Origin: an uncultured Oscillibacter sp.
GTDB taxonomy: Bacteria > Bacillota > Clostridia > Oscillospirales > Oscillospiraceae
Assembly: GCA_910585245.1 (NCBI GenBank)
Contig: CAJUCO010000022.1
Location: forward strand, 1 to 41,063
Direction of reading: 5' to 3'
DNA length: 41,063 bases
The translations under genes and the position numbers were made by a program. This document shows positions 13,438-20,352 of this stretch, in pieces. The notes below the pieces were generated by a model. That model made no database searches and was not told the origin of the DNA. It was given only the letters and a program-made list of their open reading frames with translations. Each line of letters begins with the position of its first letter. Within the stretch, counting starts at the first letter, position 1.

Positions 13438-15527
13438 CCGCCCTGAAAAAAGGCCCCGCCCTGGACCGTTTCCGTCTTCTGGCGGCGGTCTTGGTGGTGT
13501 GCATCCACACCGGCCCCCTGAGCGTTTATCGCGAGACGGCGGACTTCTGGCTCTGCCGTGTCGCCGCCCGGACCGCCGTGCCCTTTTTCCTGATGCTCAG
13601 CGGGTACTTTTTGGAGCGGGACGGGTGGGCCTCCACTGGGCGGTTTTGGAAAAAGACCCTGGGGCTCTATGCCGCCGCCGTTCTCCTCTATCTGCCCTTG
13701 AACCTCTACTGCGGCGGCTATTCCCCCCTGGAGTGGGGAAAGCGGCTGGCGCTGGACGGGACGCTGTACCACCTCTGGTACTTCCCCGCCGTGCTGCTGG
13801 GAGTGTGGGTGGCCCGGGGGCTCTTGCACTTGGGGCGGCCCGCCGCCCTGGCCGCCGCCGTTGGGCTGTATCTCCTGGGCCTGGGCGGGGACAGTTATTT
13901 TGGGCTGGCCCTCCGGTTTCCGGCGGCGGAGCGCTTTTACGCGGGGCTGTTTCAGCTTTTCTCCCACAGCCGCAACGGCCTTTTTTATGTCCCGCTGTTT
14001 TTGCTGCTGGGGGCGGCGGGAAAGCGGTGGAGCCCCTCCGTCTCCGCTTTGGGCGCGGCCCTGGGCCTTGCGCTGATGAGCGCCGAGGGCTTTGCCCTTC
14101 GCGCCCTGGGCTGGCAGCGGCACGACAGTATGTATCTGACTTTGCCGCTTTGTATGATGTTCCTCTTCTCCCTCCTGCTGAGCCAAAACCGGGGGGAGGA
14201 CCGCCGGGCCCGGAGGCTCTCCATGCTGGTCTACCTGCTTCACCCCTGGTTCATCGCCCTGGTCTGGGCGGGGGACCGCTTTGCCGCCCCCCTGGTGGAG
14301 CACAGCCTGGTCCGCTTTGCCGCCGTGCTGGCTGCGTCTTTCCTCGCCGCTTTGTCCCTGGACGGCCTTCGCCCCCTTCCCATCCCGGCCCGAAGCCGGG
14401 TCTGGCGGGAAATCGACCTCTCCGCCCTCCGGCAAAACGCCCGGGCCCTCCAGGCCCTGTTGCCCCGGGGCTGCGAGCTGATGGCGGTGCTGAAGGCGGA
14501 CGCCTACGGCCACGGGGCGGTCCGCTCCGCCCGGTGTCTTGAAAAAGCGGGCGTCCGGGCCTTCGCCGTGGCCTGCTTGGGGGAGGGCGTGGCCCTGCGC
14601 AAGGGCGGCGTCCGGGGAACCGTTTTGATTCTGGGCTACACGTCTCCGGAGCTGGTCCCCCTTCTCCGCCGCTGGCGGCTGACCCAGACGGTTGTGGACG
14701 AGGCCCACGGCCACGCCCTGGCGGACCGGGGCCGTCCTGTCCGGGTTCACCTGGCCCTGGACACGGGAATGTGCCGTCTGGGCGTCCCGGCGGAGGACAC
14801 CGCCGCTTTGGAGCGGCTCTATGAGCGAAAGGAACTGCGCATTGGCGGAGTCTTCTCCCACCTCTGCGTCTCCGACGACCTGGAACGGCAGGCGGAGACG
14901 GACGCCCAGCTGGCCCGGTTCCACCGGGCGGTCCGGTCTCTCCGGCAAAGGGGCCTGGACCCGGGCAAGCTCCACATCCAGGCCAGCTACGGCCTTTTGA
15001 ACCTGCCTCCCCAGCCCTGCGCCTACGTTCGGGCGGGAATCCTCCTGTACGGCGTGGGGAGCGGCGGCTCCTCCGTCCGGCAATGGCCGCCGCTTTGTCC
15101 GGTGCTGTCCCTTCGGGCCCGGGTGGCCTGCGTGCGCGTCCTTCAAAAGGGGGACCGGGCGGGCTATGGTCTGGAATTTCAGGCCGCCCGGAAAACCCGT
15201 CTGGCAGTGGTGACCCTTGGCTACGCCGACGGCCTTCCCCGGAACCTGGCCCAACGGGGCGGGCGGGTATTGATTCGCGGCCGGGTCTGTCCCATGGCGG
15301 GACGGATGTGCATGGACCAGCTCCTGGTGGACGTGACGGACGCGCCGGAGGTCCAAGCCGGGGACACCGCCACCCTCATTGGCCGGGACGGCGGGGCGGA
15401 AATCCCGGCGGAGGAGGTGGCGGAGCGCTGCGGCACCATCACCAACGAGCTTCTCTCCCGCTTGGGAAACCGGGCCTTGCCGGTGTACCGGCGGGACGGG
15501 GAAAGGCCCGCTTCCACGGCTTTCTAA
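13434..15527 (+). CDS. vanT: Membrane-bound serine racemase VanT
   Basis: A 697-residue two-domain protein, the family's usual length. Residues 1-315 are an acyltransferase-3-like membrane domain with about ten helices, thought to take up or hold L-Ser. Residues 321-697 are an alanine-racemase-fold domain with PLP-binding Lys354 ('AVLKADAYGHG') and catalytic Tyr578 ('GDRAGYGLEF'). Asn679 ('LGNRALPVY') aligns with the Tyr of alanine racemase that becomes Asn (Asn696) in VanTG and favours serine. It supplies D-Ser to the ligase. The start is a GTG overlapping the vanXY stop; the open frame continues upstream antisense-free inside vanXY but lacks homology there. Last gene of the cluster. Confidence 0.9.
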   Translation: MTALKKGPALDRFRLLAAVLVVCIHTGPLSVYRETADFWLCRVAARTAVPFFLMLSGYFLERDGWASTGRFWKKTLGLYAAAVLLYLPLNLYCGGYSPLEWGKRLALDGTLYHLWYFPAVLLGVWVARGLLHLGRPAALAAAVGLYLLGLGGDSYFGLALRFPAAERFYAGLFQLFSHSRNGLFYVPLFLLLGAAGKRWSPSVSALGAALGLALMSAEGFALRALGWQRHDSMYLTLPLCMMFLFSLLLSQNRGEDRRARRLSMLVYLLHPWFIALVWAGDRFAAPLVEHSLVRFAAVLAASFLAALSLDGLRPLPIPARSRVWREIDLSALRQNARALQALLPRGCELMAVLKADAYGHGAVRSARCLEKAGVRAFAVACLGEGVALRKGGVRGTVLILGYTSPELVPLLRRWRLTQTVVDEAHGHALADRGRPVRVHLALDTGMCRLGVPAEDTAALERLYERKELRIGGVFSHLCVSDDLERQAETDAQLARFHRAVRSLRQRGLDPGKLHIQASYGLLNLPPQPCAYVRAGILLYGVGSGGSSVRQWPPLCPVLSLRARVACVRVLQKGDRAGYGLEFQAARKTRLAVVTLGYADGLPRNLAQRGGRVLIRGRVCPMAGRMCMDQLLVDVTDAPEVQAGDTATLIGRDGGAEIPAEEVAERCGTITNELLSRLGNRALPVYRRDGERPASTAF

Positions 15528-15535
15528 TTCGACAA

Positions 15536-15635
15536 CCTGAGCAAGTTTTCAGACCTTTCAAAAGGTCTGAAAACTTCTGATTCAAAACGAGAGAAACCCC
15601 TGATGGGTTTCTCTCGTAGCTCTTTTCCTTTCCGC
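15536..15635 (+). repeat. Two-hairpin intergenic repeat, copy 1
   Basis: A 100-base element after vanT. Hairpin A has 16-bp arms (15543-15558 and 15561-15576, AAGTTTTCAGACCTTT and its complement); hairpin B is ACGAGAGAAACCC / CTGAT / GGGTTTCTCTCGT (15587-15617). A second copy lies at 37295-37396 with paired substitutions that keep the stems. Hairpin B plus a TTTT on its minus side, or the pyrimidine-rich tail on its plus side, may terminate transcription. Confidence 0.8.
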
Positions 15636-15667
15636 TCTATTTTAGGCGGCACTTGTTTGCCAGCCTG

Positions 15668-15691
15668 AGGGCGGACCGGCAGCTCCGCCCT
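15668..15691. other. Hairpin in the vanT-pyrG gap
   Basis: AGGGCGGA / TCCGCCCT, 8-bp perfect stem with an 8-base loop, upstream of the pyrG promoter. No clear T-run, so termination is uncertain. Confidence 0.4.
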
Positions 15692-15746
15692 TACAAGTTC
15701 CCTCTTTAAAAATGCGCCGCCGGATCCGCCCCGTCCCGCCGCGCCG

Positions 15747-15775
15747 TTGACAAGCGGGGACCCAGATGGTAATAT
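15747..15775 (+). promoter_or_regulatory. pyrG promoter
   Basis: TTGACA (15747-15752), exactly 17 bases, TAATAT (15770-15775): a near-perfect sigma-A promoter 62 bases before the pyrG ATG. Confidence 0.88.
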
Positions 15776-15791
15776 AATTTGATATATGCAC

Positions 15792-15812
15792 TCCGGCGGG
15801 CGGCCCGCCGGA
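15792..15812 (+). promoter_or_regulatory. Palindrome in the pyrG leader
   Basis: A 21-base perfect palindrome: TCCGGCGGGC, one G, GCCCGCCGGA. It starts about 10 bases after the expected transcription start and ends about 18 bases before the GGAG ribosome site. No T-run follows, so it is not a classic attenuator; it could be an operator or a stabilising 5' hairpin. Confidence 0.6.
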
Positions 15813-15837
15813 CACAACGAAAGAATAGGAGAGCGGT

Positions 15838-17436
15838 ATGGCAACGAAATACGTATTTGTCACCGGCGGCGTGGTCTCGGGCCTGGGCAAGGGCATCTGC
15901 GCGGCGTCCCTGGGGCGGCTTTTGAAGCAGCGGGGCGTCCGGGTGCGGAATCAGAAATTTGACCCCTATATCAACGTGGACCCCGGCACTATGAGCCCCT
16001 ATCAGCACGGCGAGGTCTTCGTCACCGAGGACGGCGCGGAAACCGACCTGGACCTGGGCCACTACGAGCGCTTCGTGGACGAGGATTTAAGCGGCAACAG
16101 CTCCATCTCCTCGGGAAAGATCTACTGGTCCGTGCTGAACCGGGAGCGCCGGGGGGACTACCTGGGGGCCACCGTTCAAATCATCCCCCACATCACCAAC
16201 GAAATCAAAAGCCGGGTCTACGCCATGGCCAGCGAGGACGTGGACGTGGTCATCTGCGAAATCGGCGGCACCGTGGGCGACATCGAGTCCCAGCCCTTCC
16301 TGGAGGCTATCCGCCAGGTCCGGGCCGAGCGGCCCCAGGGGGACGTGCTCTTTATCCACGTGCCCCTCATCGTGGAGGTTCCCGGCTCCGGGGAGCTCAA
16401 GTCCAAGCCCACCCAGCACTCCGTCAAGGAGCTTTTGGGCCTGGGCATCCAGCCGGACATTCTGGTCTGCCGCTGCGACACCCCCATTACCCCGGACGTG
16501 CGGCGGAAAATCGCCCTCTTTTGCAACGTGGAATCCGACTGCGTCATTCAAAACGCCACCGCCGAAACCCTCTACGAGGTCCCCCTCCTCATGGCCAAGG
16601 AGGGGCTGGACGAGGTGGTCTGCCGGAAGCTGGGCCTCATCACCCACCAGCCGGACCTGCGGGAATGGACCGCCATGGTCCAGCGGGAAAAGCAGGCCCG
16701 CAAGCACGTGGAAATCGCCCTGGTGGGCAAGTACGTCCAGCTTCACGACGCCTACCTCTCCGTGGTGGAGTCGCTGAACCACGCGGGCACAGCCAACGAC
16801 GTGGTGGTGGACATCCGCTGGGTGAACTCCGAGACGTTGACGGAAAAAAACCTCCGGGAGGAGCTGGGGGGCTGCGCCGGAATCATCGTCCCCGGCGGCT
16901 TTGGCGACCGGGGCGTCGAGGGGATGATTCAATCCGTCCGCTACGCCCGGGAAAACCGCATCCCCTACTTCGGCATCTGCCTTGGAATGCAGATGGCGGT
17001 GATCGAATTCGCCCGGAACGTCCTGGGCTACGCCGACGCCCACTCCTCCGAGTTCTCCGAAACCACCCGGCACCCCGTCATCGCCCTGATGCCGGACCAG
17101 GTGAACGTCACCGAGAAAGGGGGCACCATGCGCCTGGGTCGCTACCCCTGCCAGCTGAAAGACGGAACCGAAAGCCGCCGCCTCTACGGCGCGGCGGAGA
17201 TCTCCGAGCGGCACCGCCACCGCTTCGAGTTCAACAACGACTACCGCGCTGAAATGGAGGCCCAGGGCCTGGTTCTGGCGGGCCTTTCCCCCAGCGGGCA
17301 TCTGGTGGAGATTGTGGAGGTGCCGGACCACCCTTGGTTTGTGGGCGTCCAGTTCCACCCGGAGTTTAAAAGCCGCCCTGACCGGCCCCACCCGCTGTTC
17401 TACGGGTTCGTAAAAGCGGCGGCGGAGCAGGCGTGA
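15838..17436 (+). CDS. pyrG: CTP synthase
   Basis: A 532-residue enzyme, normal family length, converting UTP, ATP and glutamine to CTP. The N-terminal synthase domain begins 'KYVFVTGGVVSGLGKGICAASLG' with the P-loop and carries 'KFDPYINVDPGTMSPYQHGEVFVT' and 'CEIGGTVGDIES'. The C-terminal class-I glutamine amidotransferase domain has nucleophile Cys381 (GICLGMQ) and the His507/Glu509 pair (FHPEF). GGAG lies 7 bases before the ATG. It is expressed from its own consensus promoter. The B. subtilis-type GGGC transcript start used for CTP-sensing reiterative attenuation is not visible. A lipoprotein gene follows 4 bp later. Confidence 0.97.
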   Translation: MATKYVFVTGGVVSGLGKGICAASLGRLLKQRGVRVRNQKFDPYINVDPGTMSPYQHGEVFVTEDGAETDLDLGHYERFVDEDLSGNSSISSGKIYWSVLNRERRGDYLGATVQIIPHITNEIKSRVYAMASEDVDVVICEIGGTVGDIESQPFLEAIRQVRAERPQGDVLFIHVPLIVEVPGSGELKSKPTQHSVKELLGLGIQPDILVCRCDTPITPDVRRKIALFCNVESDCVIQNATAETLYEVPLLMAKEGLDEVVCRKLGLITHQPDLREWTAMVQREKQARKHVEIALVGKYVQLHDAYLSVVESLNHAGTANDVVVDIRWVNSETLTEKNLREELGGCAGIIVPGGFGDRGVEGMIQSVRYARENRIPYFGICLGMQMAVIEFARNVLGYADAHSSEFSETTRHPVIALMPDQVNVTEKGGTMRLGRYPCQLKDGTESRRLYGAAEISERHRHRFEFNNDYRAEMEAQGLVLAGLSPSGHLVEIVEVPDHPWFVGVQFHPEFKSRPDRPHPLFYGFVKAAAEQA

Positions 17437-17440
17437 GGAC

Positions 17441-18169
17441 ATGAAACACCGTCTCACTGTGGCGCTTCTTTGCCTGCTGCTCCTTTCCGCCTGTAGCGAA
17501 GACGTGGAATCGGGGGGCTGTTCCACCCTTCCCGGCGGCATCACGCCGGTGCTTTTGGTGGACGGGACCCTCTACCGCTGGACGCGGTTAAACGGAACCA
17601 ACGTCCCCCTGGAGACGGAGGGCGGGACGGTCCTCCCCACCTTCCTCCCCCAGGGCTATGAGGCCGCCGGGGAACTGGGCCCCGTCACAAAGGACCCGCC
17701 GGAGGAAAACCTGCAAATGCAGGCGGGATTTTCCGCCACCGGCTCCGTGTTCACCAATCCGGACCTGCCTCTGGTGGTCTATGTCCACATCACCACCGAC
17801 TGGCTCACGGACACCTATGTCCGCTTTGAAAGCGAGGAGCTGGCGGACCACCTCATCCGCTGGGACGGGCGGCTGTTCCGCTTCCCCTATGGCTATGGTG
17901 TTCCGCTGGAGGACCTGCCGGAGGGCTGCGTCTCCATCGGGACCCTTCAATACATCGGGGACAGCGTCTTACCGGAAAACGACCTGGAATGCAACGGGAT
18001 GGACGACTGCTATGGCAAAAGCCTGACGGGCCGGGAGGTCTTTTGGGACCCGGCGGACCCGGAGGCCCTCTATGTCCTCGAGACCCAATACTGGCGGGAG
18101 GGAAGTTACCCCGCCTGGCAGGTCTGCCGCCCCTGGCAGCCGGGGGACCCTTTGTATCCCCAGGAGTAG
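17441..18169 (+). CDS. Predicted lipoprotein of unknown function
   Basis: A 242-residue exported protein with a signal peptide and lipobox (MKHRLTVALLCLLLLSAC, Cys18). The mature part is acidic and beta-rich: 'ITPVLLVDGTLYRWTR', 'LPQGYEAAGEL', 'VFTNPDLPLVVYVHI', 'YVRFESEELADHLIRWDGRLFR', ending 'YLETQYWREGSYPAW'-like strands. The repeated pattern of 'DG-LY/F' strands with charged turns suggests a small beta fold, but I cannot assign a family. It starts 4 bp after pyrG with GAGG close to the ATG, so it is probably cotranscribed, although a functional link to CTP synthesis is not expected. Confidence 0.75.
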   Translation: MKHRLTVALLCLLLLSACSEDVESGGCSTLPGGITPVLLVDGTLYRWTRLNGTNVPLETEGGTVLPTFLPQGYEAAGELGPVTKDPPEENLQMQAGFSATGSVFTNPDLPLVVYVHITTDWLTDTYVRFESEELADHLIRWDGRLFRFPYGYGVPLEDLPEGCVSIGTLQYIGDSVLPENDLECNGMDDCYGKSLTGREVFWDPADPEALYVLETQYWREGSYPAWQVCRPWQPGDPLYPQE

Positions 18170-18174
18170 GAAAC

Positions 18175-18206
18175 AAAAAAGGAGCTCCGGTTTCCCCGGA
18201 GCTCCT
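18175..18206 (-). terminator. Terminator of the XRE gene
   Basis: AGGAGCTCCGG / TTTCC / CCGGAGCTCCT (18180-18206), 11-bp perfect stem, followed on the minus strand by TTTTTT (18180-18175). It overlaps the stop codon of the minus-strand XRE gene and can also stop plus-strand read-through from the lipoprotein gene. Confidence 0.88.
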
Positions 18207-18453
18207 ACGGTTCCAACAATTCTTCCACCGTCACGCCCAGCGCCTGGGCCAGGGCTTTCAATTCGATGTCCGTCACAAACCGCTGCCCGCTTTCAATGCG
18301 CTGCACCGCGTTTTTATCCACGTCCAGACCGCCCAGCTGAAGGATGTCCGCCAACCCCCGCTGGGATAGCCGTGGTATCTTGGCTTTGCGCAAGGCGGCT
18401 ACCCAGCTTCCGCAAAGATTATGCCGCCCGTTTGGGGCGCGGTTTTTATACAT
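18205..18453 (-). CDS. XRE-family HTH regulator (82 aa)
   Basis: A short DNA-binding protein consisting mostly of a Cro/C1-type HTH: 'RGLADILQLGGLDVDKNAVQRIESGQRFVTDIELKALAQALGVTVEELLEP'. The helix-turn-helix spans about residues 31-55 and the family's closing 'LKALAQALGVTVEELL' helix is present. There is no sensor or peptidase domain, so it likely acts as a simple repressor, perhaps with its divergent partner. It is transcribed away from the 84-residue gene at 18561, and its promoter lies between two 19-bp operator-like repeats. AGGACGGG precedes the ATG. The phage-repressor-like arrangement may hint at a mobile origin. Confidence 0.82.
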   Translation of the reverse strand: MYKNRAPNGRHNLCGSWVAALRKAKIPRLSQRGLADILQLGGLDVDKNAVQRIESGQRFVTDIELKALAQALGVTVEELLEP

Positions 18454-18465
18454 GAAAACCCGTCC

Positions 18466-18484
18466 TGACCTTTAGTAATTGTCA
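18466..18484 (+). promoter_or_regulatory. Operator-like repeat A
   Basis: TGACCTTTAGTAATTGTCA. It matches the inverse complement of repeat B (18527-18545) at 17 of 19 positions and itself has TGAC...GTCA symmetry. It lies 12 bases upstream of the XRE start codon on the minus side. Confidence 0.65.
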
Positions 18485-18526
18485 TTCGACCGTTTTCTTT
18501 ATTTTATGATAAAGTGTGGAAGCATC

Positions 18527-18545
18527 TGACATTCACTAAAGGTCA
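18527..18545 (-). promoter_or_regulatory. Operator-like repeat B
   Basis: On the minus strand TGACCTTTAGTGAATGTCA, inverted relative to repeat A, ending 15 bases before the ATG of the 84-residue gene. With a TATGAT -10 candidate at 18505-18510 between the copies, a repressor bound at both could block both promoters. Confidence 0.65.
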
Positions 18546-18560
18546 ATAGGAGGTTTTTTT

Positions 18561-18815
18561 ATGGAAGAATTCACGGCTCAGGAAACTTTGGAGGTTTACG
18601 TCATTGGCAAGATGGTTCTGGAACGGATGCGGCGGGAGGGCGATTTAAAAGAACTGGCCGCGCTGGTGGAGAGCAAAGCCACCCGGGCGTTGGAGGACAT
18701 CCGCCGCGCTCTGGACGACATAAACCTGGAGGACCCGGAATGTTTTCATCGCATAGAGGCCATTTTAACCGTGTATGAAAACAACGGAATCCGCACCAGC
18801 CGCCACGATTTTTAA
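18561..18815 (+). CDS. Small acidic helical protein (84 aa), partner of the XRE gene
   Basis: An 84-residue protein with an excellent ribosome site (AGGAGG, 8 bases before the ATG). It is acidic and nearly all-helical: 'TAQETLEVYVIGKMVLERMRREGDLKELAALVESKATRALEDIRRALDDINLEDPECFHRIEAILTVYENNGI'. There is no signal peptide, membrane segment or recognised motif. The closely spaced divergent XRE gene and shared operators suggest it is the main target of that regulator, perhaps an antirepressor, a toxin-antitoxin component or a regulatory protein. None of these is shown by sequence. The family is unknown to me. Confidence 0.72.
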   Translation: MEEFTAQETLEVYVIGKMVLERMRREGDLKELAALVESKATRALEDIRRALDDINLEDPECFHRIEAILTVYENNGIRTSRHDF

Positions 18816-19250
18816 CCGCAAAAGCGAGTTCCACAGCGTCCTACCGAGAGAAGAGCAAGCCCTGAGGAATGGCCTGACCTGGGGGTCAGGCCCCACAGGG
18901 TGGTCTATCGATAGAAGGGCAATCCCGGAAAAGGCGGACACCTACCCTCTATCGCCAGATGAGCGGCAGCGAAAAGAGGAGCTGGTCCATTCGATAAGCA
19001 CCAAAGCCCCCGCCCGCACCACGCCGCGGGCAGGTCAATTCGTACTTGTCATCCAGACTCCAGGCGCGCCCTCGTCCTTCGTCCCCCGCAGGGCGTATAC
19101 TTCTTTTTCTCTTTTGGACCGTGCACGGCCCGTTTTCTCTTTTTCTTCTGGAAGAAAAAGAGAAAATGGGGGGTGCGATGCACCAGCCATCATCATGGCT
19201 GACCCCCCCACCCACGGGACCTATTCCAAAACCGGAAGGATTGTCTTTCT
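18816..19250. other. Hairpin-rich stretch without a convincing gene
   Basis: About 435 bases containing at least five inverted repeats: GGCCTGACC/GGTCAGGCC (18871-18892); CGATAGAAGGG/CCCTCTATCG (18909-18954, one bulge); GCCCGC/GCGGGC (about 19012-19031); a 16-bp pyrimidine/purine stem (19133-19148 with 19151-19166); and an outer stem TGGGGGGT/ACCCCCCA (19167-19174 with 19202-19210) enclosing AGCCAT/ATGGCT. No open frame has a ribosome site or family resemblance. It could be a structured RNA, a decayed mobile element or a long leader for the M24 peptidase gene. Confidence 0.55.
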
Positions 19251-20333
19251 ATGAACCACTACCCTAAGATTGCCGCCGCCCTGGAGGCGGAAAACCTGGA
19301 CGCCGTCCTCCTCACCGGGGAGGCCAACCGTTTTTACGCCTCCGGCTTCTTCACCCCCGGCGCCGACGCCACCGCCCTGGTCACCCGAAACCGCGCCCTC
19401 TTTTTCACCGACGCCCGCTATACCGAGGCCGCCGCCCGCCATCTGGAGGACTGCGAGCTTCGGGAGGTGGGGCCCGGAAAGGGCCTGACGGACCAGCTCC
19501 GGGAGGTTCTTTGTTCCCTGGACGTCCGCCGCCTGGGCTTTGAGGACGGGGCCATGAGCGTCCGGTCCTTCCGGCGGCTGGAAACGGCCCTGGCGGAGGT
19601 CCCTTGCGAATTGACCGGCGTGTCGGAAACCCTTCTGACCCTCCGCCAGGCCAAGGACCCGGAGGAGCTGCGCCTTCTGGAGGCCGCCCAGGGCATCGCC
19701 GAGCGGGCTCTGGAGGAGATCTTGCGGGAAATCCGCCCCGGCGTGACGGAGCGGGAGATCGCCGCCAAAATCCAGTATTTCATGCTCCGTCACGGCGCGT
19801 CGGATATGTCCTTCGACCCCATCGTGGTCTCCGGGCCCAACGGAAGCCTGCCCCACGGCGTGCCCTCGGCCAAGGAGATCCGGGCCGGGGAATTTGTCAC
19901 CATGGACTTTGGCTGCGTCTACGGGGGGTACTGCTCCGACATGACCCGCACCGTGGCGGTGGGGTCCGTGACGGAGGAGATGGAGCGGGTGTATCAAACC
20001 GTCCTGGCCGCCCAGGAGGCGGGCATCTCCGCCGCCCGGGCCGGGGTCTCCGGCAAGGCGGTGGACGCCGCCGCCCGGGCCGTCATCCAGGAGGCGGGCT
20101 ATGGGGAGTATTTCACCCACAGCTTTGGCCACGGGGTGGGGGTGGAAATCCACGAGGCCCCCAACGCCGCCGCTTCCAACGAAAAGCCCCTCCCCGCCGG
20201 GGCGGTGATTTCGGCGGAGCCGGGGATTTACATTCCCGGAAAGCTGGGCGTGCGCATCGAGGACGTAATTTTCATCACCCCGGAGGGCTGCCGGAATCTC
20301 ACCAAGGCCCCCAAGGACCTGACGGTCCTGTAA
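19251..20333 (+). CDS. M24 metallopeptidase, Xaa-Pro aminopeptidase type
   Basis: A 360-residue cytoplasmic peptidase. Residues 1-125 form the creatinase N-domain ('LDAVLLTGEANRFYASGF', 'ALFFTDARYTEAA'); residues about 135-355 are the pita-bread catalytic domain. All five metal ligands are visible: Asp in 'TMDFGCVYGGYCSD' (both Asp), His in 'HSFGHGVGVEIHE', Glu in 'SAEPGIYIPG' and Glu in 'VRIEDV'. Length and organisation match the short Firmicutes PepQ/PepP-like enzymes that cleave X-Pro peptides; exact specificity is not readable. A GGAAGGA lies 12 bases before the ATG, rather far. The ArsC/Spx-like gene follows after 19 bp with its own strong site. Confidence 0.92.
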   Translation: MNHYPKIAAALEAENLDAVLLTGEANRFYASGFFTPGADATALVTRNRALFFTDARYTEAAARHLEDCELREVGPGKGLTDQLREVLCSLDVRRLGFEDGAMSVRSFRRLETALAEVPCELTGVSETLLTLRQAKDPEELRLLEAAQGIAERALEEILREIRPGVTEREIAAKIQYFMLRHGASDMSFDPIVVSGPNGSLPHGVPSAKEIRAGEFVTMDFGCVYGGYCSDMTRTVAVGSVTEEMERVYQTVLAAQEAGISAARAGVSGKAVDAAARAVIQEAGYGEYFTHSFGHGVGVEIHEAPNAAASNEKPLPAGAVISAEPGIYIPGKLGVRIEDVIFITPEGCRNLTKAPKDLTVL

Positions 20334-20352
20334 CACAAAGGAGGAATTTCCC

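Noticed and set aside
13197..15356. A 719-codon minus-strand frame over vanT.
   Set aside because: Composition is Gln/Gly/Pro/Arg-rich with no domain resemblance, and it lies opposite a complete two-domain VanT.
9633..15527. Possible vanW, vanY or vanU genes as in the enterococcal vanG operon.
   Set aside because: No such reading frame exists between vanR and the end of vanT; the gap between vanS and the ligase is only 101 bp.
19133..19166. The 16-bp pyrimidine/purine stem as a terminator of the 84-aa gene.
   Set aside because: No T-run follows the stem and it is more than 300 bases after the stop codon; kept only as part of the structured stretch.
18949..19215. An 88-codon minus-strand frame ending SLPLIWR, considered as a transposase remnant.
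   Set aside because: It runs through the 16-bp and compound hairpins, has no ribosome site, and I could not match the C-terminal part to any transposase family with confidence.
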